From positions 1 to 5,157 of the forward strand of contig CANNRM010000065.1 in NCBI GenBank assembly GCA_947508155.1: DNA of 5,157 nucleotides. The letters run 5' to 3'. The notes beneath the pieces were generated by a model, which made no database searches, was not told the origin of the DNA, and saw only the letters and a program-made list of their open reading frames with translations. A program made the translations under genes and the position numbers. This DNA comes from Rickettsiales bacterium (GTDB lineage Bacteria > Pseudomonadota > Alphaproteobacteria > Rickettsiales > Rickettsiaceae). Shown here piece by piece: positions 1 to 5,157 of the stretch. Position 1 is the first letter of the stretch; every line of letters starts with the position of its first letter.

Positions 1-154
1 ATATACGAAAGAGCATCCAGTTTCAATTGACAATTATTTTGTATGATACAACAACTAAAAGTAAGCGATTATCTGAGATCAAATCAACTTATGCGATATT
101 ATTGCAACAAAGGGGGTGAAAGGTTACGTGTCGCTAACGCGAAATTATTTGACT

Positions 155-180
155 GGGCCCCCGCCTTCGCGGGGGTGACG
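155..180. repeat. GC-rich palindromic repeat after the glycosyltransferase gene
   Basis: A perfect 7 bp stem, CCCCCGC (158-164) and GCGGGGG (169-175), closes a CTTC loop and is followed by TGACG. The unit GCCCCCGCCTTCGCGGGGGT resembles a short palindrome scattered through many alphaproteobacterial genomes (family recalled, not searched). It lies 17 nt past the stop of the minus-strand glycosyltransferase gene. A transcript of that gene would form the hairpin, but no U-tract follows it on that strand, so it is not a standard intrinsic terminator. A role in stabilising the mRNA 3' end is possible but is inference. Confidence 0.75.
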
Positions 181-197
181 CTGAATGAATACTAAAC

Positions 198-1307
198 TTA
201 CCTCTTCATCGCAGCATGTTCTTCCAATAATTTAACCCAATATAAATTCACATGATTAGGTGTGATTTCTTTCTCTATAAGAGCCGCTCCTGCATTTGCT
301 ATGACTTTTGCCTCTGCATCATGATCATGGATCCATTGGATTTTTGGAAGTAAATCCGATACGTCGTTAGCGAAAGAAATATAGTGTTTATTCTCTTCTA
401 AAATATCATAAAACCATTGCTCATTGGTAGATTGGCGCTTCAGTACAATAGCACCTGATAAAAAGCTAGATAAGAGACCCGGGTATATAGATGCTTTATT
501 ATCCATCCTAATATTGATTTTATATTGTGCATTTTCTAACATTGCGACATTCACGGCAAGCGGGTATTTTTCGGCAAGCAAATGCTGTATTTCTGCATTA
601 GTTTGAGAAATATTGTTGAGCTTTGCATCAATTAAAGTAGGGTTTTGTGCTGATAATTCAAGTAGCCTTGTGATTGGAGCATCTTGCCAATTCTCTCTTG
701 TTAAAACCTCTGTGCTCGTGCTTCCGCGCCAGAATGCTTGTTCTGTTTTATGTATCCATGGATATTCTTTTTTAGCTTCAAGAATGTCATCATAAAGCTT
801 AGACCATTCAGATAATGTTTTGTAATGAGGAGCTAGTATATAGAATTTTGCATGCGGGTCCATTGTGTTTTTGGATGGTACTATGATAGGTGCGGTGAAA
901 ACGTAATTATCTGGAACTGTGATGTTTTCTGATATAGATACTATAAAATCTACATCTTTTTCTATCATACGTTTCTTAATCATATGTTCAAGAAATTTAT
1001 GAAAAGCATTATATGCATAGGCAATTTCTGGATTGGAGGATATTATTTGAGGAGATGAAATTTTACCTTGTGTAATTTGGAACCTAATTAGCATGTTACC
1101 AGGTAAATATGCTAGTTGATTATATGTTTGATCTAAATCTGTATTTGTGAAATGTTTGGTTTGAAACTCAGCAGTTTCGGATTTTATTTTATCTTGCGCC
1201 CATTGCTGTAAGCTAGCCTTATGAGTTATATTGCCGCTATCAGTGAGTTTGAATACAAGGAAACCTACCAAGGCGATAACAGTTAGATAAAATGATGTTT
1301 TGATCAT
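198..1307 (-). CDS. GT90/CAP10-like glycosyltransferase, putative LPS-modifying, membrane-anchored
   Basis: A 369-residue protein from the chosen ATG. Residues 4-20 are a hydrophobic stretch after a short basic N-terminus, which suggests a signal anchor placing the catalytic part outside the cytoplasm. The rest follows the glycosyltransferase 90 (CAP10/LpsA-like) pattern: a DVDFIVSI block (118-125), FWRGSTST (192-199), a YPGLLSSFLSGAIVLKRQ block (275-292), then W-F-Y-x-I-L (298-303), DVSDLLPKIQWI (315-326), and a C-terminal helical tail. Members usually transfer a sugar (xylose or glucose in known cases) onto LPS, capsule or protein; donor and acceptor cannot be read here. The stretch before the YPGLL block reads YKINIRMDNKAS, where many family members have a YK-x-x-x-D-x-D/N-G sequence, so this is a divergent member. 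A longer reading from TTG at 1328 lacks a ribosome binding site. The gene is last in the co-directional series and is preceded by a 111 bp palindrome, so read-through from thyX is uncertain. Confidence 0.8.
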   Translation of the reverse strand: MIKTSFYLTVIALVGFLVFKLTDSGNITHKASLQQWAQDKIKSETAEFQTKHFTNTDLDQTYNQLAYLPGNMLIRFQITQGKISSPQIISSNPEIAYAYNAFHKFLEHMIKKRMIEKDVDFIVSISENITVPDNYVFTAPIIVPSKNTMDPHAKFYILAPHYKTLSEWSKLYDDILEAKKEYPWIHKTEQAFWRGSTSTEVLTRENWQDAPITRLLELSAQNPTLIDAKLNNISQTNAEIQHLLAEKYPLAVNVAMLENAQYKINIRMDNKASIYPGLLSSFLSGAIVLKRQSTNEQWFYDILEENKHYISFANDVSDLLPKIQWIHDHDAEAKVIANAGAALIEKEITPNHVNLYWVKLLEEHAAMKR

Positions 1308-1314
1308 GGTTTTG

Positions 1315-1321
1315 TTCCTTT
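1315..1321 (-). promoter_or_regulatory. Ribosome binding site that decides the glycosyltransferase start
   Basis: On the minus strand AAAGGAA precedes the ATG at 1307, with 8 nt between the AGGA core (1316-1319) and the start codon. The alternative TTG start at 1328 would place this site inside the coding region and has no purine-rich sequence of its own upstream. This favours the ATG and a 369-residue product. Confidence 0.7.
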
Positions 1322-1342
1322 GATTCAATTTGCTTTAAAATC

Positions 1343-1453
1343 CGTCATCCTCGGATCCGCTTGCGGATTCGGGGATCTCATGACTGAGGAGTGGCATTTC
1401 TCTTATCTCATGAGATCCCCGAGATACCCCCTTCGGCGTCCTCGAGGATGACG
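1343..1453. repeat. Composite palindromic element, copy 1 (111 bp)
   Basis: Outer arms CGTCATCCTCG (1343-1353) and CGAGGATGACG (1443-1453) are perfect inverted repeats. Inside, TCGGGGATCTCATGA (1369-1383) and TCATGAGATCCCCGA (1408-1422) form a perfect 15 bp inner stem around a 24 nt loop. Between outer and inner stems are two side hairpins. The left one is ATCCGC-TT-GCGGAT (1355-1368), read as a 5 bp stem with a CTTG loop. The right one is imperfect, ACCCC-CTTC-GGCGT within 1425-1438. The whole can fold as a four-way junction. It lies 13 nt past the thyX stop codon and before the glycosyltransferase gene. Two related copies are at 3289-3397 and 4266-4372. I see no coding function. Confidence 0.9.
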
Positions 1454-1466
1454 TTGGCTCGAATAC

Positions 1467-2411
1467 TTACTTCCCTAGTAATTCTGTAAACTCCTTCCAT
1501 TCTCTTTTAGTCATGCCACAATTTTCTTCTGTAACATTCTCTCCTGCGAGCATTCTTTTTAATGCCGCAACCCCGGAGCGTGAAAAATTTGCTCCATGCA
1601 TTCTATATTCTTCAAAAGCATTACAAGCAAATGGAACCCAAGCGCGTGCAACATCTAGCATTGCTTCTGCATAAACACGAATCTCGTATTGAGCATGTGA
1701 ATCTGCACGAAGTGCAAGGAAGTGGAACAGATTATGCAAATTCGTTTTCCAATACCATTCTGTATAGCAATTGAGAGTCAAATTCATACGCGCAAGTTCA
1801 CGGGAAATCCCTGTTGTACTCTCGTTGATTACGTTTCCAGCATCATCCTCATTCATCATCTCGATATAATGATCATAACATTGATTCGCATCATCTTGCA
1901 ATATTTTTAGTACCTTGTTTGCGACATCAGTAGGCACTGCTGTGTCCTCGCGGCCTTGCTTGTTGATTTGAGATTGCGGAGATAGATTCTCTCTTGCCGG
2001 AATATAGAATTCATTATTCATAATAGAATAACGGCCAGAATATTCGTTCACACTGGCTGTTCTATGGCGGATCCATTGACGTGCGATAAAAATCGGAAGT
2101 TTGATGTGGAATTTGATATCACACATTTCAAAAGGAGTTGTGTGTCTATGGCGCATTAGGTAGTTAATCAATCCCTTATCCTGGCTGACCATCTTTGTAC
2201 CCTTGCCGTATGAAACGCGAGCGGCCTGTACTATTGCGCTATCATCACCCATATAATCTATAACACGAACGAAGCCATGATCTAGGAGTTTGATTGGCTT
2301 ATAGAGCAGATCTTCTATTCCTTTAACTGTCGCGCGGCGTGTTTGGGAATATGATTCATTCATTAGATCATCTAGATCTTTTTGTTTGTCGGTTGGTTTT
2401 TCTTCGTTCAT
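1467..2411 (-). CDS. thyX: FAD-dependent thymidylate synthase ThyX
   Basis: Flavin-dependent thymidylate synthase (EC 2.1.1.148) makes dTMP from dUMP in the cytosol, with methylenetetrahydrofolate as carbon donor and reduced FAD (from NADPH) as hydride source. It replaces ThyA. The 314-residue protein contains the ThyX signature [14 protein letters not shown] (115-128), matching RHRxxSxNxxSxRY. Upstream is [10 protein letters not shown] (87-96), the FAD-contacting block. Downstream is [11 protein letters not shown] (201-211) with the [13 protein letters not shown] run and [11 protein letters not shown] (241-251), which make up the dUMP/FAD pocket. Length and blocks match the long alphaproteobacterial/rickettsial ThyX form; the first ~25 residues are charged and poorly conserved. 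The ATG has AAGGAG six nt upstream (2418-2423). The start lies 40 bp past the rph stop, so the two are probably cotranscribed. No damage is seen in the conserved blocks. Confidence 0.97.
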   Translation of the reverse strand: MNEEKPTDKQKDLDDLMNESYSQTRRATVKGIEDLLYKPIKLLDHGFVRVIDYMGDDSAIVQAARVSYGKGTKMVSQDKGLINYLMRHRHTTPFEMCDIKFHIKLPIFIARQWIRHRTASVNEYSGRYSIMNNEFYIPARENLSPQSQINKQGREDTAVPTDVANKVLKILQDDANQCYDHYIEMMNEDDAGNVINESTTGISRELARMNLTLNCYTEWYWKTNLHNLFHFLALRADSHAQYEIRVYAEAMLDVARAWVPFACNAFEEYRMHGANFSRSGVAALKRMLAGENVTEENCGMTKREWKEFTELLGK

Positions 2412-2451
2412 GTGTTTCTCCTTATGGTATTAGTGGTTTTTAGCGTCATTA

Positions 2452-3171
2452 TTAAACACCCAACAGTACTCTCATCTGCTCAGCAAAAAGCTTCTGCATA
2501 GCTCCTCTAGCAAGCGTAAACATCTCCTGAAATTGCTCGTCAGAACATGTTTTGCCTTCTGCTGAGGCTTGAATTTCTACAATTCCACCATCTGATGTAA
2601 ATACAAAATTCCCATCAATTTCTGCTTCTGAGTCTTCTGGATAATCTAAATCTAATACGGCTTCGCCATTATATATTCCGCAGGAAATAGCAGCTACTTG
2701 CGCTTTGAGTGGGTTTTCCTTGATGAGTCTGCGATTTATCATATCGCGTACTAATAATTGTAATGCAACATATCCGCCTGTAATAGAGGCGGTTCTGGTG
2801 CCGCCATCTGCATTTATAACATCGCAATCTACTATGATTTGGCGCTCGCCAAGACCAGCAGTGTTGATTATAGAGCGTAAAGATCTGCCTATAAGTCGTT
2901 GAATTTCTTGTGTTCTTCCGCTTTGTTTGCCTTGTGCGGCTTCGCGCTTCATGCGGTCGCCTGTGGAACGTGTGAGCATACCATATTCTGCAGTAACCCA
3001 GCCTTTGCGGCTTTTGCGGAGGAAGCGAGGGACATCTTCGTCGAGAGTCGCGCTACATACTACGTGAGTATTGCCGAGTTTTATCATGCATGAGAATGGG
3101 TTGTTGATTAGGTATTCTGGCTCTATGATGAGTTCGCGTAGCTGATTGTTTTTCCTTTTTGATGGGCGCAT
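2452..3171 (-). CDS. rph: Ribonuclease PH
   Basis: RNase PH is a cytosolic phosphate-dependent 3'-5' exoribonuclease (EC 2.7.7.56) that trims tRNA 3' ends and works as a hexameric ring. From the chosen start the protein has 239 residues, the usual length. It opens with [12 protein letters not shown], the standard N-terminus. [19 protein letters not shown] begins at residue 81 and places Arg86, and GGTRT (123-127) places Arg126; both are phosphate-binding positions of the family. [11 protein letters not shown] (176-186) supplies the conserved Asp180 and Asp186. All expected residues are present. A TTG at 3198 would add nine residues absent from the family; neither start has a strong Shine-Dalgarno sequence, and only a weak AAAAAAGAG lies 10 nt before the ATG. 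It is followed by thyX after 40 bp. Upstream is a 313 bp gap with repeats, so it may have its own promoter. Confidence 0.96.
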   Translation of the reverse strand: MRPSKRKNNQLRELIIEPEYLINNPFSCMIKLGNTHVVCSATLDEDVPRFLRKSRKGWVTAEYGMLTRSTGDRMKREAAQGKQSGRTQEIQRLIGRSLRSIINTAGLGERQIIVDCDVINADGGTRTASITGGYVALQLLVRDMINRRLIKENPLKAQVAAISCGIYNGEAVLDLDYPEDSEAEIDGNFVFTSDGGIVEIQASAEGKTCSDEQFQEMFTLARGAMQKLFAEQMRVLLGV

Positions 3172-3231
3172 GTGAGTAGGGCTCTTTTTTGAATTCAAAA
3201 GAGGATACTATTAGTCGGAGGAAAAAGAAAT

Positions 3232-3269
3232 AAAAATTTTGAATTATGGTGGTATATGCTTATTCAAAA
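3232..3269 (-). terminator. Weak AT-rich inverted repeat with T-tract, possible terminator
   Basis: On the minus strand TTTTGAAT (3262-3269) and ATTCAAAA (3237-3244) are a perfect 8 bp inverted repeat around a 17 nt loop, followed at once by TTTTT (3232-3236). This has the order of an intrinsic terminator for transcripts coming from purC. The stem has only one G-C pair, so it would be unstable, and chance in AT-rich DNA is a fair explanation. Confidence 0.2.
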
Positions 3270-3288
3270 TAAATTTGCTGTCTTTTCG

Positions 3289-3397
3289 CGTCATCCTCGA
3301 GGCTACGAAGCAGAGCTCGGGGATCTTAGGACTGCAGAGAAATATTGCTCTTGTTTCCTGAGATCCCCGAATTTATTTTGTAAATCCGAGGATGACG
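3289..3397. repeat. Composite palindromic element, copy 2 (109 bp, side hairpins swapped)
   Basis: Outer arms CGTCATCCTCG (3289-3299) and CGAGGATGACG (3387-3397) are perfect. The inner stem pairs TCGGGGATCTTAGG (3317-3330) with CCTGAGATCCCCGA (3357-3370) with one G/T exception, around a 26 nt loop (3331-3356) that aligns with the loops of copies 1 and 3 in the same orientation. The left side hairpin GCT-ACGA-AGC (3302-3311) matches the right-hand hairpin of the other copies in reverse complement. The right hairpin ATTTA-TTTTG-TAAAT (3371-3385) matches their left-hand one. Copy 2 is therefore a rearranged version. It lies between purC and rph. Confidence 0.85.
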
Positions 3398-3408
3398 ACT
3401 TGAACGAT

Positions 3409-3448
3409 GAGATCCCCAAGATTTTGCTACGCAAAACTTGAGGATGAC
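3409..3448. repeat. Extra half-unit of the composite palindrome
   Basis: GAGATCCCC (3409-3417), a side hairpin (AAGATTTTGC, loop TAC, GCAAAACTT, with one bulged A; 3418-3439) and GAGGATGAC (3440-3448) repeat the plan of the right half of copy 2 (3360-3396), about 49 bp further on. It has no left outer arm or central loop, so it is a partial copy. It ends 36 nt past the purC stop codon, which makes it the first repeat a purC transcript would meet. Confidence 0.75.
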
Positions 3449-3484
3449 AGTCTCAATTAAATTATTATAAATGATCTATATCCG

Positions 3485-4225
3485 TCAAGCAGTCACACCG
3501 ATGCGCTTTGCCACTTCCTGATATATAGCTATCGTATCTTCTGGGTTTTCAGCCATACGCTGGAAATCTAGCTTCGTATTATCTTCAAGATCCCATAAAC
3601 GACATGTAGCAGGAGATATTTCATCTGCAATGAGTGTGGTAAATTCACATCCATCGAATACCGTGCCCAGAGTAAATGTCGCTTCAACCAAACGAATACC
3701 ACATCCCGCGAAGAAACCAGCAAGAAAGTCTCCTGTTTTATATACGACACGTTTAATTTCATCGATTGCAAATTTATTCATATAGCACAGATGCATCAAT
3801 TGTTCTTCGGTTACAACTGGATATTTATCTTCTTGTGCTTTAAAACGGAAATCCATCATTGGTTTTTCAAAAACCAACCCTTCTTCCATACCGAAATCAG
3901 TTATATATCTACCGCATGCAAGGTATGTGATTGATGCTTTCATTGGTATTGCATCAACCATTTGAACGACTTGCTCGCGCATATTTGTTTTTTCTATAAA
4001 ATGATGATCAACACCAACAAGATCTAGTTTGTTCATTAGAAATGCTGAGATAGAATTCCTCATGATTCCAGCTCCAGAAACTTCGGTTAGAGTTCCATCT
4101 TCGAGGTATAATGTATCTTTGAAATGCTGTACTAGAGCATATTCTTCTTTTTCATGGTAATAGAAGATTTTTTCTTTACCTTCAAGCATTTTCTCGCGTG
4201 GTTGTTTTAGTTTTATGGTAGACAT
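3485..4225 (-). CDS. purC: SAICAR synthase (PurC), divergent rickettsial-type
   Basis: A 246-residue protein of the SAICAR synthase family (EC 6.3.2.6), which joins CAIR and aspartate using ATP in purine synthesis. Family blocks seen: EGKEKIFYY (15-23, ATP-site lysines K17 and K19), HFKD (34-37), HHFIEKTNMREQ (74-85), FGMEEG (111-116), GCGIRLVE (174-181), and ADEISPATCRLWD (200-212, keeping Arg209, the equivalent of E. coli R199). Other sites differ. The E. coli block VVRNRAAGS, which carries CAIR-contacting R94 and S100, reads SITYLACGR here, so these become Thr100 and Arg106. The usual D-x-x-x-x-x-G-A/K segment after FKD is also changed to TLYLEDG. I recall the same ACGR and EDG/ETG features in Rickettsia PurC, in a genus without the rest of the purine pathway, so the true substrate may differ. 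The ATG has AAAAGG 8 nt upstream. Met13 is a possible later start. Confidence 0.85.
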   Translation of the reverse strand: MSTIKLKQPREKMLEGKEKIFYYHEKEEYALVQHFKDTLYLEDGTLTEVSGAGIMRNSISAFLMNKLDLVGVDHHFIEKTNMREQVVQMVDAIPMKASITYLACGRYITDFGMEEGLVFEKPMMDFRFKAQEDKYPVVTEEQLMHLCYMNKFAIDEIKRVVYKTGDFLAGFFAGCGIRLVEATFTLGTVFDGCEFTTLIADEISPATCRLWDLEDNTKLDFQRMAENPEDTIAIYQEVAKRIGVTA

Positions 4226-4265
4226 TTATGTGGCCTTTTGGTGTGGTGGTAGTGTTTATTCATTT

Positions 4266-4372
4266 GTCATCCTCGGATTTGCTTGCAAATTCGGGGATCT
4301 CGTCTTAACAGGAGGAATATTACTCTTATATCCTGAGATCCCCGAGATGCACTTCGTGCCCTCGAGGATGAC
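4266..4372. repeat. Composite palindromic element, copy 3 (107 bp)
   Basis: Outer arms GTCATCCTCG (4266-4275) and CGAGGATGAC (4363-4372) are perfect. The inner stem TCGGGGATCTC (4291-4301) and GAGATCCCCGA (4335-4345) is perfect over 11 bp around a 33 nt loop, in which AGGA and TCCT may extend the pairing. The left side hairpin is ATTTGC-TT-GCAAAT (4277-4290) and the right one is GCAC-TTC-GTGC (4349-4359). Compared with copy 1, the left hairpin has changed on both strands of its stem and still pairs. It lies 6 nt past the stop of the COQ10-like gene and upstream of purC. Confidence 0.9.
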
Positions 4373-4378
4373 GATGTA

Positions 4379-4822
4379 TTATCCTTTAATGGCCGTTGTT
4401 GCGGCTCTTTTCTCGAACGCGCTAATCATTTTCTTCTGTGTTTCTATGATAACATGTCCTACTAAATTTGTCATTATTTTAGATTTTAATTCAAATTCTA
4501 ACCCGAATTCCACGATTGTATTTTCGCCATCTTGCACAAGATCCCATCTACTGAGCAAATGCTTGAATGGCCCGGTATGTGATTCGGCTTGAATATATGC
4601 TTTATCGTCATTGCATTCATATGTAACATTTGATCTATAACATTGTTTGACAGATGCAAAGCTAACAGTGAGATCTGCAGTAATTTGGTCATGGGAGGAT
4701 GAAATTATTGTAGCATCTGTCACCCAGGGAAGGAATTCGGGGTAGGAGGTTATATCCAGCACGATATTGAATATGTCCCGCATGGGATGTGGGAGTGTGC
4801 GTTTTTCGTTGAGATGTTTCAT
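4379..4822 (-). CDS. COQ10/RatA-family START-domain protein, probable ubiquinone-binding
   Basis: A 147-residue single-domain protein of the SRPBCC/START superfamily, COQ10/RatA branch (Polyketide_cyc type). Visible family features are DITSYPEFLPWV (23-34), the ADLTVSF strand (49-55), SHTGPFKHLLSRWDL (81-95), VEFGLEFELKSK (104-115) and the C-terminal helix ending in AFEKRA (135-140). Length is normal for the family. In eukaryotes COQ10 binds ubiquinone and supports respiration; the E. coli homologue RatA was reported to interfere with ribosome subunit joining, which gave rise to toxin annotations. In alphaproteobacteria a quinone role is the usual reading. No antitoxin-like partner is adjacent: downstream is purC after a repeat and upstream is a gene-free stretch. 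No Shine-Dalgarno sequence precedes the ATG, which may be leaderless. Function beyond the family is inferred. Confidence 0.87.
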   Translation of the reverse strand: MKHLNEKRTLPHPMRDIFNIVLDITSYPEFLPWVTDATIISSSHDQITADLTVSFASVKQCYRSNVTYECNDDKAYIQAESHTGPFKHLLSRWDLVQDGENTIVEFGLEFELKSKIMTNLVGHVIIETQKKMISAFEKRAATTAIKG

Positions 4823-4828
4823 GCGAAG

Positions 4829-4837
4829 TTTATAGCA
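4829..4837 (-). promoter_or_regulatory. Candidate extended -10 promoter at the COQ10-like gene
   Basis: The minus strand reads TGCTATAAA, matching the extended -10 form TGnTATAAT except at the last base. It ends only 6 nt before the ATG at 4822, so transcription would begin at or very near the start codon. The gene has no Shine-Dalgarno sequence (the preceding bases are AACTTCGC), which fits a leaderless mRNA. The -35 region is poor. This is a pattern match only. Confidence 0.3.
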
Positions 4838-4906
4838 TGTTTTTGGTGGAATTGCTACTCATTAACATGAGCTTGATATAAGACTTTAGCAAAAACTCAC
4901 CACAAA

Positions 4907-5014
4907 CGTCATTGCGAGGAGTTTTAGTACAATAATTACATCAAACTCAGGTTATCATAGGTAATATTTATAGAAAAGTGAGATTGCCACGTCGCTCCGC
5001 TCCTCGCAATGACG
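4907..5014. repeat. Palindromic element with CGTCATTGCGAGGAG arms
   Basis: CGTCATTGCGAGGAG (4907-4921) and CTCCTCGCAATGACG (5000-5014) are perfect 15 bp inverted repeats enclosing 78 bp. Next to the right arm, AGATTGCCACGTCGCTCCG (4981-4999) is the typical inner part of this repeat type; the left side lacks its counterpart, so the element looks partly eroded or replaced. Repeats built on CGTCATTGCGAGGAG are familiar from Rickettsia and other intracellular bacteria (recalled, not searched). It shares no sequence with the CGTCATCCTCG family beyond the CGTCAT end. Confidence 0.85.
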
Positions 5015-5135
5015 CTCGTGTAAGTCTTTGAGTTAAAAATTACGTTAAGCTGAGATTTATTATAATCCACAATAGTTATACATCAGTTGTTATAGTGTGA
5101 TCGGCTCCACTAATTGTAACCTCAGTTTGACGTAA
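4936..5135. repeat. Three copies of a 15-19 bp motif, two as a long inverted pair
   Basis: TTACATCAAACTCAGGTTA (4936-4954) and TAACCTCAGTTTGACGTAA (5117-5135) are inverted repeats matching at 17 of 19 positions. A third, shorter copy, TTACGTTAAGCTGAG (5040-5054), points the same way as the first. It pairs with 5121-5135 over 15 positions if two G-U pairs are allowed in a plus-strand transcript. The outer pair spans 200 bp and overlaps the right arm of the 4907-5014 palindrome. It could be the ends of a small non-autonomous element or remnants of nested repeats; no flanking duplication was identified. Confidence 0.5.
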
Positions 5136-5157
5136 GAAAAACCTTCAAAGAACGTTC

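Larger units (their letters stand above)
3172..3484. other. Intergenic gap between purC and rph, repeat-filled
   Basis: This 313 bp gap holds one full composite palindrome (3289-3397), an extra half-unit (3409-3448), and an AT-rich stretch (3199-3288) before rph that contains a weak terminator-like inverted repeat. I looked for a promoter for rph on the minus strand and found only weak hexamers, for example TAGTAT near 3204-3209, without a good -35. No RNA gene or supported protein gene was found. Confidence 0.6.
4823..5157. other. Gene-free right edge with interleaved inverted repeats
   Basis: These 335 bp contain no open frame that looks like a gene on either strand and no recognisable RNA gene. 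They hold the candidate promoter of the COQ10-like gene, a 108 bp palindromic element (4907-5014), and three copies of a 15-19 bp motif (4936-4954, 5040-5054, 5117-5135). The upstream neighbour lies outside the window. Confidence 0.65.

Noticed and set aside
27..47. TTGACA with TATGAT on the plus strand as a promoter
   Set aside because: The spacing is 9 nt, far from the required 16-18, and no supported plus-strand gene follows.
158..175. The CCCCCGC/GCGGGGG hairpin as an intrinsic terminator of the glycosyltransferase gene
   Set aside because: The minus-strand sequence after the stem is GCCCAGTCAAAT, without a T-tract. It fits a dispersed palindrome better.
43..195. Plus-strand open frame of 50 codons ending in DWAPAFAGVTLNEY
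   Set aside because: Its tail is only the translation of the GC-rich palindrome, a known artefact of this repeat type. There is no ribosome binding site and no recognisable domain.
3172..3198. TTG start giving rph nine more residues
   Set aside because: The family begins at MRPS, the extra residues are not conserved, and no ribosome binding site precedes the TTG.
3256..3441. Plus-strand open frame of 61 codons across composite element copy 2
   Set aside because: It lies almost wholly inside repeats, has no ribosome binding site, and its sequence is a read-through of palindromes.
1343..4372. The repeated GAGATCCCC and GAGGATGAC units as a CRISPR array or tandem satellite
   Set aside because: The units are palindromic, separated by whole genes, and not arranged as regular repeat-spacer series.
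4215..4592. Plus-strand open frame of 125 codons
   Set aside because: It overlaps the start of purC, the whole of copy 3 and the 3' half of the COQ10-like gene on the opposite strand. It shows no domain, and both overlapped genes are well supported.
4379..4822. The COQ10/RatA-like gene as the toxin of a toxin-antitoxin pair
   Set aside because: No partner gene (RatB-like or other antitoxin) is adjacent, and the family assignment in alphaproteobacteria points to quinone binding.

Overview
The window looks like a gene-dense chromosomal segment of a Rickettsiales-like alphaproteobacterium, probably host-associated, with modest GC content. This rests on protein features compared from memory, not on a search. 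The ThyX has the long alphaproteobacterial layout, and its dUMP-site block closely resembles the Rickettsia protein as I recall it. The PurC-like protein carries the same unusual substitutions I remember from Rickettsia PurC. The gaps hold several kinds of palindromic repeat, including a CGTCATTGCGAGGAG type often seen in Rickettsia and other intracellular bacteria. Family and genus cannot be fixed from this window.

All five genes are on the minus strand, so they read from right to left. In transcription order they are: a COQ10/RatA-type START-domain protein (4379-4822), a divergent SAICAR synthase (PurC, 3485-4225), RNase PH (2452-3171), FAD-dependent thymidylate synthase ThyX (1467-2411), and a membrane-anchored GT90/CAP10-like glycosyltransferase (198-1307). 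rph and thyX are 40 bp apart and are the only closely packed pair. The other gaps hold repeats. The genes serve different jobs (respiratory quinone function, a purine-type enzyme, tRNA 3' maturation, dTMP supply, surface glycan modification) and do not form one pathway.

The most interesting content is non-coding. Three copies of a 107-111 bp composite palindrome (1343-1453, 3289-3397, 4266-4372) sit just past the stop codons of thyX, purC and the COQ10 gene. Each has an outer stem, two small side hairpins and a central long hairpin, so each can be drawn as a four-way junction. One side hairpin shows compensatory changes between copies. In the middle copy the two side hairpins have traded places while the central loop keeps its orientation, and an extra half-unit lies next to it. 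The glycosyltransferase gene is followed by a different palindrome (155-180). Thus four of the five genes end at a palindrome; rph, which runs into thyX, is the exception.

The right edge (4823-5157) has no gene. It holds a possible leaderless promoter for the COQ10 gene, a 108 bp palindrome with perfect 15 bp arms, and a second 19 bp inverted motif interleaved with it. The left edge (1-154) shows no convincing gene or promoter.
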